This document shows, piece after piece, positions 18,053 through 26,396 of a stretch of DNA of 64,000 nt. The notes under the pieces were generated by a model. The model saw nothing but the letters and a program-made list of their open reading frames with translations, was not told where the DNA came from and did no database searches. Position 1 is the stretch's first letter; the number at the start of each line of letters is the position of its first letter. The DNA comes from Candidatus Gallacutalibacter stercoravium (GTDB lineage: Bacteria > Bacillota > Clostridia > Oscillospirales > Acutalibacteraceae). Position numbers and translations under genes: made by a program. Location of the stretch: the NCBI GenBank assembly GCA_018716975.1, contig DVJE01000025.1, positions 21,097 through 85,096 of the forward strand, in the 5' to 3' direction.

Positions 18053-19011
18053 AGTGGATGGGAACAACTGCCCAAGGCGACAGGATAGATCTAAGCAACG
18101 TGGTGCAGGTGCAGTTGCGCTGGGATGCGGATGCTCCAGCCGACGAGGTACAGCTGCGGGTAGCGCGGCAAGGATATCTGCCGCTTTTGCGAACGGTGCA
18201 GGGACAGTTGCCCGGCGGGCAAACGGCGTTCTGGGGAATCGTAGATGAGCAGGAAGCGGTGTTGGGCGGCGGCGAATGGGTGGATATTGTTGCACGCAGC
18301 CGAGCCGCTTTGCTGTTGGATAATGAAGCCGAGCCGCAAACCTATCGTTCCCCGTGTTTGGAGGCGCTGTTTGAACAACACGCCCGTCCTTACGGTTTTA
18401 CAGGGATACTAGGAAACAAAAGGCAGTTCGCAGGGGAATATGTGGTTTCGCAGGGCAAAAGCGAATGGGAAGCGCTGGCAAACTTTTGCCGGCGCTACCT
18501 GGGCGCCGATTTGATAGCCCGGGGCAAGCTGCTGGATGCTTCGGGATCTGCGGCATCTGAGAAACCGGCCCTTAGATTGGGGGGCGCGGGGGATTTGTGC
18601 TTACAGATCTGTTACCGGCAACTGCCGTGCCAACGTATTTCGCAGGTGTTGGTGCATGCCAAAGGGCAGCAGGGGTATACGTCAGCAGTGGAAGATGATC
18701 AGGCACGCCGGTTGGGCATTGTAAGGCGGAGGCTACTGAATACCGGCGACGATCTATTGCCGGCAGAACAAGACGCGGGCCGTATGTTGCGCCAGGCAAA
18801 GCAAAGCGCCGTGGAGTTGGAGCTGGTGTATCCTGGAGCGTTGCTGGACTGGCAGCTGAAAAGCAGGGTGATTCTTGACCGTTCTTTTCAGCGGCTGGGC
18901 TGGGGGATCCCCACGGATAAGGAATGGCTGCTGTGGGGCGTGCAATACCGGCTGGATGGAGGAACAGGCGGGGAGGAGCGCACCCGGCTGCTGCTAAGGC
19001 TTGCCGGGTAG
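18049..19011 (+). CDS. Baseplate hub protein (XkdQ / gp27-like)
   Basis: 320-residue protein with the hub pattern: an N-terminal domain starting VQVQLRWDADAPADEVQLRV, FWGIVDEQEAVLGGGEWVDIVARSRAALLLDNEA, then SEWEALANFCRRYLGADLIA (common in phage late-control/gpD and XkdQ proteins) and a C-terminal KSRVILDR ... KEWLLWGVQYRLDG. The start is the GTG at 18049 overlapping the LysM stop (GTGA); the longer upstream frame is a shadow of the LysM gene. Confidence 0.78.
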   Translation: MKWMGTTAQGDRIDLSNVVQVQLRWDADAPADEVQLRVARQGYLPLLRTVQGQLPGGQTAFWGIVDEQEAVLGGGEWVDIVARSRAALLLDNEAEPQTYRSPCLEALFEQHARPYGFTGILGNKRQFAGEYVVSQGKSEWEALANFCRRYLGADLIARGKLLDASGSAASEKPALRLGGAGDLCLQICYRQLPCQRISQVLVHAKGQQGYTSAVEDDQARRLGIVRRRLLNTGDDLLPAEQDAGRMLRQAKQSAVELELVYPGALLDWQLKSRVILDRSFQRLGWGIPTDKEWLLWGVQYRLDGGTGGEERTRLLLRLAG

Positions 19012-19035
19012 AGAACAGGAAGGAGAGAAGGCTTT

Positions 19036-19386
19036 TTGTGGTTGGGCAAACAAGTGGCGGGCACATCTGGGGGGTATGCTCCTTTTAGCGGCCAAATGCT
19101 GGATTTGGGCGGAACTTTTGCCGTAACGGGCGCTGCGGAATACCGTGCCCCAACGGTAACGGCGCCTTGGGGAATTTGTTACCGCCCGCCTGCCGGCACC
19201 CAGGCGGTGCTGATACCGGCGCAAAACGGAGTAGTTTATTTAGGCGTGCGTATGGAGGCAGAAAAACTGACTGGGCTACAGGAGGGGGAGCTTTTGCTGT
19301 ATTCATCAGGTGGGGCCTCGGTACGGCTAACCAACGACGGCCGGGTGTTGATTAACGGCCGGGCTCCTATGCTGGAGGAGGAATAA
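19036..19386 (+). CDS. Baseplate spike/assembly protein V (Mu gp45-like, short)
   Basis: 116 residues matching the core of gpV/gp45 spikes: an OB-like opening, YRPPAGTQAVLIPAQNG, then GELLLYSSGGASVRLTNDGRVLINGRA, which is the repeating beta-prism start of membrane-piercing spikes. It is short compared with the usual 170-200 residues, so the tip is minimal. The start is a TTG at 19036 with AAGGAGAGAAG upstream; TTG 19042 is possible. Confidence 0.7.
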   Translation: MWLGKQVAGTSGGYAPFSGQMLDLGGTFAVTGAAEYRAPTVTAPWGICYRPPAGTQAVLIPAQNGVVYLGVRMEAEKLTGLQEGELLLYSSGGASVRLTNDGRVLINGRAPMLEEE

Positions 19387-19388
19387 AG

Positions 19389-19742
19389 ATGGATGTGGCG
19401 TTAGTGCAAGGAGATATTGCCCGAGATGAGCGGGGCCTGCCCTATTTGCTGCAAGGGGACCAGGAGTTGTTGCAGCGGGCCTATATCCGGTTGCAGGGCC
19501 ACAGGGGGCAATTTGTGTACGACAGGGAGCTGGGAAGCGATTTGTATCTGATTTCGGCAGAAAACGGAGCGGATCAGCAGGCGATAATCTTGGCACGGCA
19601 AGCATTGGGCGGGTTAGCGCAAGTGACCGGCGCTCAGGTGGTGCAAGGGGCGCAAAATACGGAAATAACCGTGCAGCTGCAAATCGAAGGCCGGCCGTAT
19701 CAGTTGCAAATTGTGGGCGCGGCTCCCCAAGAGGAGGGATGA
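19389..19742 (+). CDS. Baseplate wedge protein (gp25/W-like, XkdS)
   Basis: 117 residues in the gp25-like (lysozyme-fold-named) family. Typical features are the RGQFVYDRELGSDLY segment, where an Arg-Glu-Leu-Gly core is conserved, followed by an amphipathic helix (ILARQALGGLAQV) and strands VQLQIEGRPYQLQIVG. It starts 2 bp after the spike stop with a GGAGGAA ribosome binding site. It is a hallmark of contractile-type baseplates. Confidence 0.8.
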   Translation: MDVALVQGDIARDERGLPYLLQGDQELLQRAYIRLQGHRGQFVYDRELGSDLYLISAENGADQQAIILARQALGGLAQVTGAQVVQGAQNTEITVQLQIEGRPYQLQIVGAAPQEEG

Positions 19743-19748
19743 TATAGT

Positions 19749-20849
19749 ATGCCGTCTACGACACAAGAGGATAGTTACGCGAAGCAGCCCAAATACCAAG
19801 AAATCCTAAACAGGATGAAGGAAACCTTTGCCGCTCAAGCGGGCTATGAAGCGGACGACGCGTCGGATATTGGCATTCGGCTAAAGGTGCTGGCAGGAGA
19901 AATTTTTGATCTGTCGGCTTATGCCGAATGGCTGCACAGGCAGATGTTTTTACAAACAGCCACAGGGCAGCAGTTGGATCTGCACGCCCAACAATGGGGC
20001 TGTGAACGGATCCCCGCCGCTACCGCCCAGGGTGAGCTGACTTTTTCGCGCACAGGCAGCACTGAACAAGAAGCGGTGATTCCGGCCGGTACGGTATGCG
20101 CCGCCGCAGGCAGCGAAGCGGTTCGGGTACAGACTACCCAACAGGCGGTGATTGCCCAAGGGCTGCCGTCGGTTAAGGTGCCGGCCCAGGCGCTATCAGC
20201 AGGTATGGCAGGCAACGCGGCGGCAGGCGTGATTGTGGCAATGCTGAATCCCCCCGCAGGGGTGACAAACGTGACAAACGCATCTCCTTTTACCGGTGGT
20301 AGAGAGGCGGAAACAGACGAGCAGCTGCGCGCCCGGCTGCTGGAACGGTGCCGCGACCGGGCTAACGGTGTAAACGCCGCCTTTTACCGCGAAATAGCGC
20401 TGGCGCATGAAGAGATCCGCTCGGTACAGGCGGTGGCCCAAGGCAATGGCCCGCACAGCGTGGATCTGTACGTGGCGGGCTATGGGGAAGATCTGGACAC
20501 GGAATTTTTAACCGCTCTACAGCAAGAAATACAGAGTATGCGGGAGATTGGCACCAGTGTTCGGGTACTGGAAGCCCAGCAGGTACAGGTTAACCTATAT
20601 GTAACGGTGACGCCGCAGGATGGGTATGAGATGAATTCTTTAAGACCGGCCTGCGAGCAAGCATTGCAGGACTATCTAAACCGCTTAGAAGTGGGTCAGG
20701 ATATGCTGCTGATAGATGCCGGCGAGGCGCTTTACCACGTGCCGGGGGTACAGAATTATGAATTTCAGAAGGAGCTTTGCTGGGATACCCCCATAGCGGA
20801 TGGAAAAGTGGCGGCGAAAGGAACAATAAGCGTGCTAAACGCAACGTAA
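19749..20849 (+). CDS. Baseplate J-like protein (XkdT)
   Basis: 366 residues of the baseplate J family. Visible landmarks: EADDASDIGIRLKVLAGEIFDLSAYAEWLHRQMFLQTATGQQLDLHAQQWG (motif within about 35-85), EAVIPAGTVCAA, the block NPFTGGREAETDEQLRARLLE (here SPFTGGREAETDEQLR) and a C-terminal alpha/beta domain. Full length and uninterrupted. It starts 6 bp after the gp25-like gene. Confidence 0.9.
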   Translation: MPSTTQEDSYAKQPKYQEILNRMKETFAAQAGYEADDASDIGIRLKVLAGEIFDLSAYAEWLHRQMFLQTATGQQLDLHAQQWGCERIPAATAQGELTFSRTGSTEQEAVIPAGTVCAAAGSEAVRVQTTQQAVIAQGLPSVKVPAQALSAGMAGNAAAGVIVAMLNPPAGVTNVTNASPFTGGREAETDEQLRARLLERCRDRANGVNAAFYREIALAHEEIRSVQAVAQGNGPHSVDLYVAGYGEDLDTEFLTALQQEIQSMREIGTSVRVLEAQQVQVNLYVTVTPQDGYEMNSLRPACEQALQDYLNRLEVGQDMLLIDAGEALYHVPGVQNYEFQKELCWDTPIADGKVAAKGTISVLNAT

Positions 20850-20890
20850 ACCACTGCCTTATCATCATAAAACAAGAAAGGGGGCGCCGA

Positions 20891-21388
20891 ATGGCGGGCA
20901 CAAGGGATAGTAAAGCGGCAATGCAAGCACGGCTAGAGGCAACGGGGCTTTACCGCTTGCAACAGGGGGATTTGGTGCTGGGCGAGCTGGCAGCATACGC
21001 CGCGGGGCTGGATTGGTTGTGGCAACAGCTGGAAGTGCTGGAACAAGAGTGCTTTATTGCCACTGCCCAAGAGGATGGGTTGCTTTTGCGCGAGCAGGCC
21101 GCCGGCGCGCTGCCGGGGGAAGAAGCAGATACCCAAACTAGGCGGGATATGTTGTTGGCGATGGGGACGATCCAGCGCAAGGACATCGATTTGCAAAGTG
21201 TTGGCAAGGCGTTGCGGGCATGTGGGGTAGAGGCGCAGCTGGCAGAGTTGACGGACGGATCTTTACAAGTGACGGTAACCCAGATGCAGTACCCATATAC
21301 GTCGCAAGAGCTGGCCAAGAGGCGGATGAATCAATATCTGCCGGTAGGCATAACTACGGTTTTTATTTTTCCGGATGACGGTTCATGA
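20891..21388 (+). CDS. DUF2313/YmfQ-type baseplate wedge protein (XkdU-like)
   Basis: 165 residues; DLVLGELAAYAAGLDWLWQQLEVLEQECFIATAQEDGLLLREQAAG matches the tail protein I/YmfQ pattern, and the C-terminal TSQELAKRRMNQYLPVGIT closes as in that family. ATG 20891 has AGAAAGGGGGC upstream. It is the last gene of the operon; no tail fibre, holin or endolysin follows, and a strong terminator begins 16 bp downstream. Confidence 0.75.
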   Translation: MAGTRDSKAAMQARLEATGLYRLQQGDLVLGELAAYAAGLDWLWQQLEVLEQECFIATAQEDGLLLREQAAGALPGEEADTQTRRDMLLAMGTIQRKDIDLQSVGKALRACGVEAQLAELTDGSLQVTVTQMQYPYTSQELAKRRMNQYLPVGITTVFIFPDDGS

Positions 21389-21403
21389 GTCGGTTCCTGT
21401 GCA

Positions 21404-21440
21404 AAAAGAGGAGGATCTAAAAAAGATCCTCCTCTTTTGT
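21404..21440 (+). terminator. Terminator ending the phage operon
   Basis: A perfect 14-bp stem AAAAGAGGAGGATC (21404-21417) with its complement (21425-21438) and a 7-nt A-rich loop, ending in TTTTGT. It closes the phage operon immediately after the last baseplate gene. The following 200 bp to the cysK terminator hold nothing recognised. Confidence 0.9.
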
Positions 21441-21656
21441 ATGTTTAACAGAATAAATTCCTCGGTTTTGCGGGAGAGAATAAAAGGCTTTGTCTCAAAC
21501 AAGAAGCGCAGTGCATTATTCCAAAGAAAAACGAGAAAATAACCGCGCTGTACGGAAATATTTATTACCGTTTGCGAGTAGCGGGGCAAGTAATGCAAAA
21601 GGATTTTGGCGCCTCTTGAAAAGTTTGTAGATATGAAACGCTTTCAGGATTTACAA

Positions 21657-21687
21657 AGGCCCCGGCTTTGTATGAAAGCCGGGGCCT
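21657..21687 (-). terminator. Terminator for cysK
   Basis: AGGCCCCGGCTTT pairs with AAAGCCGGGGCCT around a short loop. Read on the minus strand it is followed by TTTGT, about 60 bp after the cysK stop, so it probably ends the cysK transcript. Confidence 0.7.
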
Positions 21688-21748
21688 GACTGTATTGGAA
21701 AGAAAAGAGCTTTTGCCCTAGGTTCGTGCCCTTTATGTCAAGCGGGCC

Positions 21749-22687
21749 TTAAGATGGAAAGAGCGAGGTAGAAAGATAGCGCTCGCCGGTATCGGGTAAA
21801 ACTACCACGATGGTTTTGCCCTGGCTTTCTTCACGCAGCGCTATCTGCGTGGCGGCCCACAATGCCGCGCCGGAGGAAATGCCGGTTAACACGCCTTCTA
21901 AAGCAGCCAAGCGGCGGCTGGCGTCGAAAGCGTCCGGCCCCTGCACCGTGATAATTTCATCGTATACGGCGGTGTTTAGCGTTTGGGGCACAAACCCTGC
22001 GCCGATGCCCTGCAAAGGATGGGCGCCTGCCCGCCCCTGAGAGAGCACAGGGGAATCGGCCGGTTCCACGGCGACCACACGCAGATCTGGTTTTTGCTCC
22101 TTTAGGTACCCGCCGGCCCCGGAAAGGGTGCCGCCGGTTCCCACGCCCGCCACCAAAAAGTCGATATCCCCTTGGGTATCCCGCCAAATTTCGGGGCCGG
22201 TGGTGGCTTTGTGGGCCGCTGGGTTGGCCATGTTGGTAAACTGGCCGGCTACAAATCCCCCGGGGATCTCGCGGGCCAACTCTTGGGCCTTATCGATGGC
22301 CCCTTGCATCCCTAAAGCGCCTGGAGTAAGCACCAACTGAGCACCGTAGGCCTTCATCAACTTACGGCGTTCTTCGCTCATGGTTTCGGGCATGGTGATT
22401 AGCACCCGGTATCCTCTGGCAGCGGCCACGGCTGCCAGCCCAATACCGGTGTTGCCGCTGGTGGGTTCAATGATGACAGAATCCTTTGTGAGAATGCCCT
22501 GCTGCTCTGCGTCTTCTATCATAGCCAGCGCCACGCGATCTTTAACGCTGCCCGCTGGATTAAAATACTCTAGCTTTGCCAGTATGCGCGCCTTTAACTT
22601 TTGCTCTGCCCGGTATCGGTTGAGTTCCAGCAAAGGTGTATTGCCAATCAGCTGCGCAACATTTTGATAAATTTTTCCCTGCTCCAT
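21749..22687 (-). CDS. cysK: Cysteine synthase A (O-acetylserine sulfhydrylase)
   Basis: PLP enzyme making L-cysteine from O-acetylserine and sulfide. The PLP lysine is in NPAGSVKDR, the substrate loop is PTSGNTG and the phosphate-binding loop is [12 protein letters not shown]; the C-terminal Ser of [14 protein letters not shown] matches the family. Length 312 aa is standard. ATG follows AAAGGAGG. It is divergent from spoIIID and appears monocistronic. Confidence 0.95.
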   Translation of the reverse strand: MEQGKIYQNVAQLIGNTPLLELNRYRAEQKLKARILAKLEYFNPAGSVKDRVALAMIEDAEQQGILTKDSVIIEPTSGNTGIGLAAVAAARGYRVLITMPETMSEERRKLMKAYGAQLVLTPGALGMQGAIDKAQELAREIPGGFVAGQFTNMANPAAHKATTGPEIWRDTQGDIDFLVAGVGTGGTLSGAGGYLKEQKPDLRVVAVEPADSPVLSQGRAGAHPLQGIGAGFVPQTLNTAVYDEIITVQGPDAFDASRRLAALEGVLTGISSGAALWAATQIALREESQGKTIVVVLPDTGERYLSTSLFPS

Positions 22688-22810
22688 TGTAATGCGGCCT
22701 CCTTTTTAGCGCCTGGGGTTTTGTTGTTTACTTTATTATATACCATTTTAGCACAGTTTTCCCCTAATTGAATCCGATTAACCCGAAAAAGCGGGAAAAC
22801 ACGGCGCCGC

Positions 22811-22839
22811 ACATATTTGCCGCCGGGATGACATATACA
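22811..22839 (+). promoter_or_regulatory. Candidate sigma-E promoter for spoIIID
   Basis: ACATATT (22811-22817) fits the sigma-E -35 pattern KMATATT with one mismatch, and CATATACA (22832-22839) resembles the -10 CATACAHT, with a 14-bp spacer. The location 30 bp ahead of the spoIIID start agrees with spoIIID being sigma-E dependent in Bacillus. Confidence 0.55.
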
Positions 22840-22870
22840 TGAAGCATTGAAAGACGGAGAGGGTGACGAT

Positions 22871-23134
22871 GTGAAGGGCATTGTTGAGGAGCGCGCCGTG
22901 GAACTGGGGGAGTATATTATTGAAAGCAAAGCCACGGTGCGAAAGGCGGCAAAAAAATTCGGGGTAAGCAAAAGCACCGTACATAAGGATGTGGCGGAGC
23001 GTTTAAAATATGTAGATCCGCAATTATATAAAGAAGTAAAGCTGGTGCTAGAAGTGAACAAGGCCCAGCGGCATATTCGGGGCGGCTTGGCAACCCGGCA
23101 AAAGTACCGGGAGCAAAACCAGCGCAAAAAGTAA
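22871..23134 (+). CDS. spoIIID: Sporulation transcriptional regulator SpoIIID
   Basis: Mother-cell DNA-binding protein that tunes the sigma-E and sigma-K regulons. The 87 residues contain the signature helix-turn-helix KATVRKAAKKFGVSKSTVHKD followed by ERL and the basic end HIRGGLATRQKY. The start is taken as GTG 22871 with GGAGAGGG 6 bp upstream; the longer frame begins at a TTG before the ribosome binding site. Its presence marks the organism as a spore former. Confidence 0.95.
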   Translation: MKGIVEERAVELGEYIIESKATVRKAAKKFGVSKSTVHKDVAERLKYVDPQLYKEVKLVLEVNKAQRHIRGGLATRQKYREQNQRKK

Positions 23135-23214
23135 CCTGCTTTTTGCGGCGGCCGTTAGCGCCTTGCGGCAAATAGGGCAGACAATCGAATCATTAAATCG
23201 AAATAAAATAAGAT

Positions 23215-23249
23215 AAAAAGGGCGGCGAGGAATAACTCCTTCGCCGCCC
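23215..23249 (-). terminator. Terminator for the USP-like gene
   Basis: GGGCGGCGAGGA and TCCTTCGCCGCCC form a stem with one bulge; on the minus strand the hairpin is followed by TTTTTATC. It lies about 125 bp beyond the stop codon of the minus-strand USP-like gene. Confidence 0.75.
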
Positions 23250-23374
23250 CAGCTTATGGGGCCGGCCCAGCACGACTGGACAGGCCCGGCTGCTATATGA
23301 AATTTTCTTTTTGCATTTTTGCGTCTTTTAACCCCAGCGCCTTATGTAACAACCCTATTTTCCAAGCGTTTCGA

Positions 23375-23812
23375 TTAAGCCAAGGCGGGCTTACGGCGCG
23401 CCGGTTCTTGTTGCGGCATCATGTTGTAGACCGTTTCGTCTTTAGACACCATTGAAATTGTAACCTTGGGCACCAGCTGATGGATTGTTTCCACAAAGCC
23501 GTTTGCCCTTCCGTCCGGCATGCCGGTTACCACACGGTGCGCGTTTACCTGTTTAACAAACCCGGCCGCTATCAGCGCTGCGTCGTCGTGAAAGTAAATG
23601 GTCATTTCAGCCCCGGCCTCGCGAGTGGTTTGATACAGGTATTCGATTTCTTGCCCGCCCACGTGAAATCCGTTTGCAGTGGGCTGCACACAAAGAACCT
23701 GCAAGCATGCGCCGCTTTCTTCGGCCATTTGCTTCCCCACGCGGATAAGCCTGTCGCAGTCCCTTTGGCCGGTAACGCATACCAGCACGGAAGGCTTAGA
23801 TTTGCCCTTCAC
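23375..23812 (-). CDS. Universal stress protein-like (USP fold) protein
   Basis: 145 residues with the UspA-like Rossmann pattern: SVLVCVTGQRDCDRLIRVGKQMAEESGACLQVLCVQP at the N-terminus, a middle helix, and DAALIAAGFVKQVNAHRVVTGMPDGR, where the ATP-loop is not typical (GMPDGRANGF). It resembles the isolated USP domain of KdpD-like sensors. The start codon is GTG at 23812 with AAAGGAGG upstream. Role unknown. Confidence 0.65.
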   Translation of the reverse strand: MKGKSKPSVLVCVTGQRDCDRLIRVGKQMAEESGACLQVLCVQPTANGFHVGGQEIEYLYQTTREAGAEMTIYFHDDAALIAAGFVKQVNAHRVVTGMPDGRANGFVETIHQLVPKVTISMVSKDETVYNMMPQQEPARRKPALA

Positions 23813-23996
23813 GGAAAAACCTCCTTTCCCGCCGCTGGAGAGAAAACATGCTGCCGGGTTACCCCGGCCGGATCAACAGCGGCATATCTAGTATATGCGG
23901 GCTTTATGGCTCAGATTGAGACATTGCATGTATGAATTATAAATTTTATATGAACAACAGAGAGGATAAGTGCAAAAGTTTGTCGAATGCGCCTGA

Positions 23997-24986
23997 TTAG
24001 TCTGCGGGAAAGCGAATGCCGATTTGCCGCCGTGCCTCATCCAACACCTGCATGGTATGCAAAGACGCTTGCCGGTATTGTCTGCCCTCCGGCACGGACG
24101 CGCCGGAGCAGGCATGGATCAGATGAACAAATTGGCGCACCTCATAATACATATCCTGTGGGCAACTGTCTGCGGGAGCTTGCTCCGAAGCCCCGCCACG
24201 GTAGACCGCCTTTGCCCAGCGGGGCACGCCGCCGGGGCCAAACAGCAAGCAGCCGCCTTCTCCCTGTATTTCGTTGGGTAAGGTGGAATCGCTTATTTTG
24301 GAGTAGGCTACCTGCGCCAGCATGCCGGGATAGCGGGCAAGAACGGTGCCTTCGCCATCGATACTGCCCGGCAACACCACGCCCTGGGCCGTTACCGATT
24401 GGGGCGGGCCGAAAAGGCTTACCATCAGATGCAGCGGGTAAACGCCGATATCCATAATAGCCCCATTCGAAAGTTCCGGGCGAAAGGCGTTTTCGATGAC
24501 GCCGTTTTTAAATTTGTCATACCGTGAGGAATATTGGCAAAAGGAAAGGGACACTCGGCGCACCGGCCCGATTCGTTCCAAACGCTCTTGCAGCCAGCGG
24601 TAAGCCGGGGTGAACACCGCGCGGATTGCCTCCAGCAGCACCACGCCCTGCTCATCAGCAGCCTGCAACATTTGATTTAACTCCCGCTGGTTGGAGGCAA
24701 TGGGCTTTTCACACAGCACGTGTTTGCCGGCTTGCAGCATCTGCACGCCCTGAGCGGCATGGCAGCAGGTGGGGCTGGCGATGTACACTGCGTCAATATC
24801 CTGGCATGCCGCCAACTGATCTAGGCTGTTAAAGGTTAGCGGCAGGCTGTGAGCCGCCGCATATTCCCGGGCGCGCTCCATAGTGCGGGAATATACCGCC
24901 GTTGCCTGGATACCGGGGCAAAGCGCTACCCCCTCCAGCAACCGATCGGTGATAAAGTTGGTTCCAATTACGGCTAAATTTATCAT
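23997..24986 (-). CDS. Gfo/Idh/MocA family oxidoreductase
   Basis: NAD(P)-dependent sugar or polyol dehydrogenase-like protein. N-terminal Rossmann segment IGTNFITDRLLEGV (a degenerate dinucleotide-binding turn), then AVYIASPTCCHAAQGVQMLQAGKHVLCEKPIASN, the EKP motif that carries the catalytic Lys, and MDIGVYPLHLM in the C-terminal domain. Length 329 aa is typical. ATG follows AGGAGGCGTT. Substrate unknown; no sugar genes adjoin it. Confidence 0.9.
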   Translation of the reverse strand: MINLAVIGTNFITDRLLEGVALCPGIQATAVYSRTMERAREYAAAHSLPLTFNSLDQLAACQDIDAVYIASPTCCHAAQGVQMLQAGKHVLCEKPIASNQRELNQMLQAADEQGVVLLEAIRAVFTPAYRWLQERLERIGPVRRVSLSFCQYSSRYDKFKNGVIENAFRPELSNGAIMDIGVYPLHLMVSLFGPPQSVTAQGVVLPGSIDGEGTVLARYPGMLAQVAYSKISDSTLPNEIQGEGGCLLFGPGGVPRWAKAVYRGGASEQAPADSCPQDMYYEVRQFVHLIHACSGASVPEGRQYRQASLHTMQVLDEARRQIGIRFPAD

Positions 24987-25381
24987 AACGCCTCCTGAAA
25001 CACTTAAAACGTCAAATTTTTGGGGGTGTGCACTGGCACCAATTTGCCAAGAAAACAGGGCTTTTTGTGGGGCAAGGAGGATGCGCTGTTTTCAGGCTAT
25101 TGAAAGGAAATCCACCCGTCCCTATTATAGCATATGGTTGCGTCATTGTCATTCAATTGCCAATAATTTGTTGATTTTATCTAAAACGTCTATTGGCGAA
25201 AACCGGCGCATACACCTTTAAAGAAGTTTAGGCCGGCATGCGGGCCAATGGCAACCCTATTTTTGTAAAAGCAAAACGCAGCGGCGTTCAGCTATGCTAT
25301 GTGTTAGCGCCTTGCTGGCTCCACCCGAACAGCAAAGGGTATGAAAGCCTTTTTGCAAAACCGGTTTAGAAGAGTGAAAGG
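24987..25381. other. Intergenic region without a recognised gene
   Basis: About 400 bp between divergent oxidoreductase and deformylase genes. A minus-strand TATAAT (ATTATA on plus, near 25123) could serve the oxidoreductase. No structured RNA or coding sequence is convincing. Confidence 0.4.
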
Positions 25382-25410
25382 TTGACAAGGCTGAATGCTC
25401 CTGCTATTTT
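25382..25410 (+). promoter_or_regulatory. Sigma-A-type promoter for peptide deformylase
   Basis: TTGACA (25382-25387) and TATTTT (25405-25410), 17-bp spacer, about 100 bp before the start codon. A second TTATAC lies just downstream and could shift the start site. Confidence 0.55.
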
Positions 25411-25510
25411 ATGTTATACCGAATATAGGGGTGTGCATTTGTATAAAAGACAAAGAAATCATAAAAACAAAAAAACATGCCGGTAAGGCGTGTGGCTAGG
25501 AGGAAGCGCT

Positions 25511-25966
25511 GTGGCAGTGAGGCGAATTAGAAAATACCCTGATGAGGCGTTGCGCAGCATTTGCCAGCCGGTAAAACGTGTAAACGGCCGGGTGAGGGCT
25601 TTGCTGCGGGATATGGCCGACACCATGTATCACGCATCCAACGGTTGCGGATTGGCGGCCTGCCAAATCGGCGTGCCGCTGCGGCTGGTGGTGATAGATG
25701 TGGATGACGAACTGATAAAGCTGGTGAATCCGCAGATTGTGGAAAGCAGCGGCGAGCAGATTGCAATAGAGGGGTGCCTGAGCTTCCCCGATCTTTGGGG
25801 TAAGGTACGCCGGCCCGCTTGGGTCAAGGTGCGGGCCCTGAACGGGTGGGGCCGCCCGATTGAAATAGAAGGGGAAGATCTGATGGCGGTATGCCTGTGC
25901 CATGAGATCGATCATTTAGACGGCGTGGTGTTTACTGATAAGGTGTTGGAATATGTGGAGGATTAG
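25511..25966 (+). CDS. def: Peptide deformylase
   Basis: Metalloenzyme that removes the formyl group from nascent proteins. All three motifs are present: GCGLAACQIG (motif 1), EGCLSFP (motif 2, metal Cys) and HEIDHLDG (motif 3, two metal His and the catalytic Glu). The start is GTG 25511, 5 bp after TAGGAGGAA; the longer frame would place the ribosome binding site inside the gene. 151 aa, typical length. It stands alone, not with fmt. Confidence 0.95.
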   Translation: MAVRRIRKYPDEALRSICQPVKRVNGRVRALLRDMADTMYHASNGCGLAACQIGVPLRLVVIDVDDELIKLVNPQIVESSGEQIAIEGCLSFPDLWGKVRRPAWVKVRALNGWGRPIEIEGEDLMAVCLCHEIDHLDGVVFTDKVLEYVED

Positions 25967-26037
25967 CGGCTACAGCAGGTGCACAAGCATGAGAAGGCAA
26001 CCAACCGGCCTTTGCTAAAGACCGAGCCTGTGTTTGG

Positions 26038-26310
26038 GTTACAAAAAAGATACCCAACTTCGTCGCGGGCCTCTCGGTGAGAAAAGAAAAACCTGCGGTG
26101 CGCGACTTGCTCACCGCAGGTGTGTGACTGTTACAAAATAGATATCCGTCACAAGCGCGGGCACAAAACTTTAAAATATAAAAAACCGCGGTCGCGAATT
26201 GCTAGCCGCAGGTTTGGCTCATTGTTACAAAATAGATACCCGCTATAAACGTAGGCGCGAAGCCGTAATAAGGTAAAAGCCCCGAACGCGACTTGCGCGT
26301 CGGGGCTTTT
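26038..26310. repeat. Three tandem ~93-bp repeats, each with a terminator-like hairpin
   Basis: Copies start at 26038, 26130 and 26224 with the conserved opening GTTACAAA(A/T)AGATACCC. Each carries a GC-rich hairpin whose loop contains CGCGA(C/A)TTGC: stems ACCTGCGGTG/CACCGCAGGT, AAACC-GCGG/CCGCAGGTTT and AAAAGCCCCGA/TCGGGGCTTTT. The array lies between convergent def and the spoIIQ-like gene, so it may act as a multiple bidirectional terminator. The copies have diverged except for the opening and the loop. Confidence 0.8.
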
Positions 26311-26396
26311 GGTTGTTGCGGGGGACTGGATTCCCACCGCCGGTTTGATAACTGCTCCTAAACGCGGTTGCCCTTAACGGGAGCAGGCGGAATAAC

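Noticed and set aside
10261..21388. Attachment sites or tRNA target for the phage region
   Set aside because: No direct repeats flanking the operon and no tRNA or tmRNA gene were seen at either side, so an att pair is not claimed.
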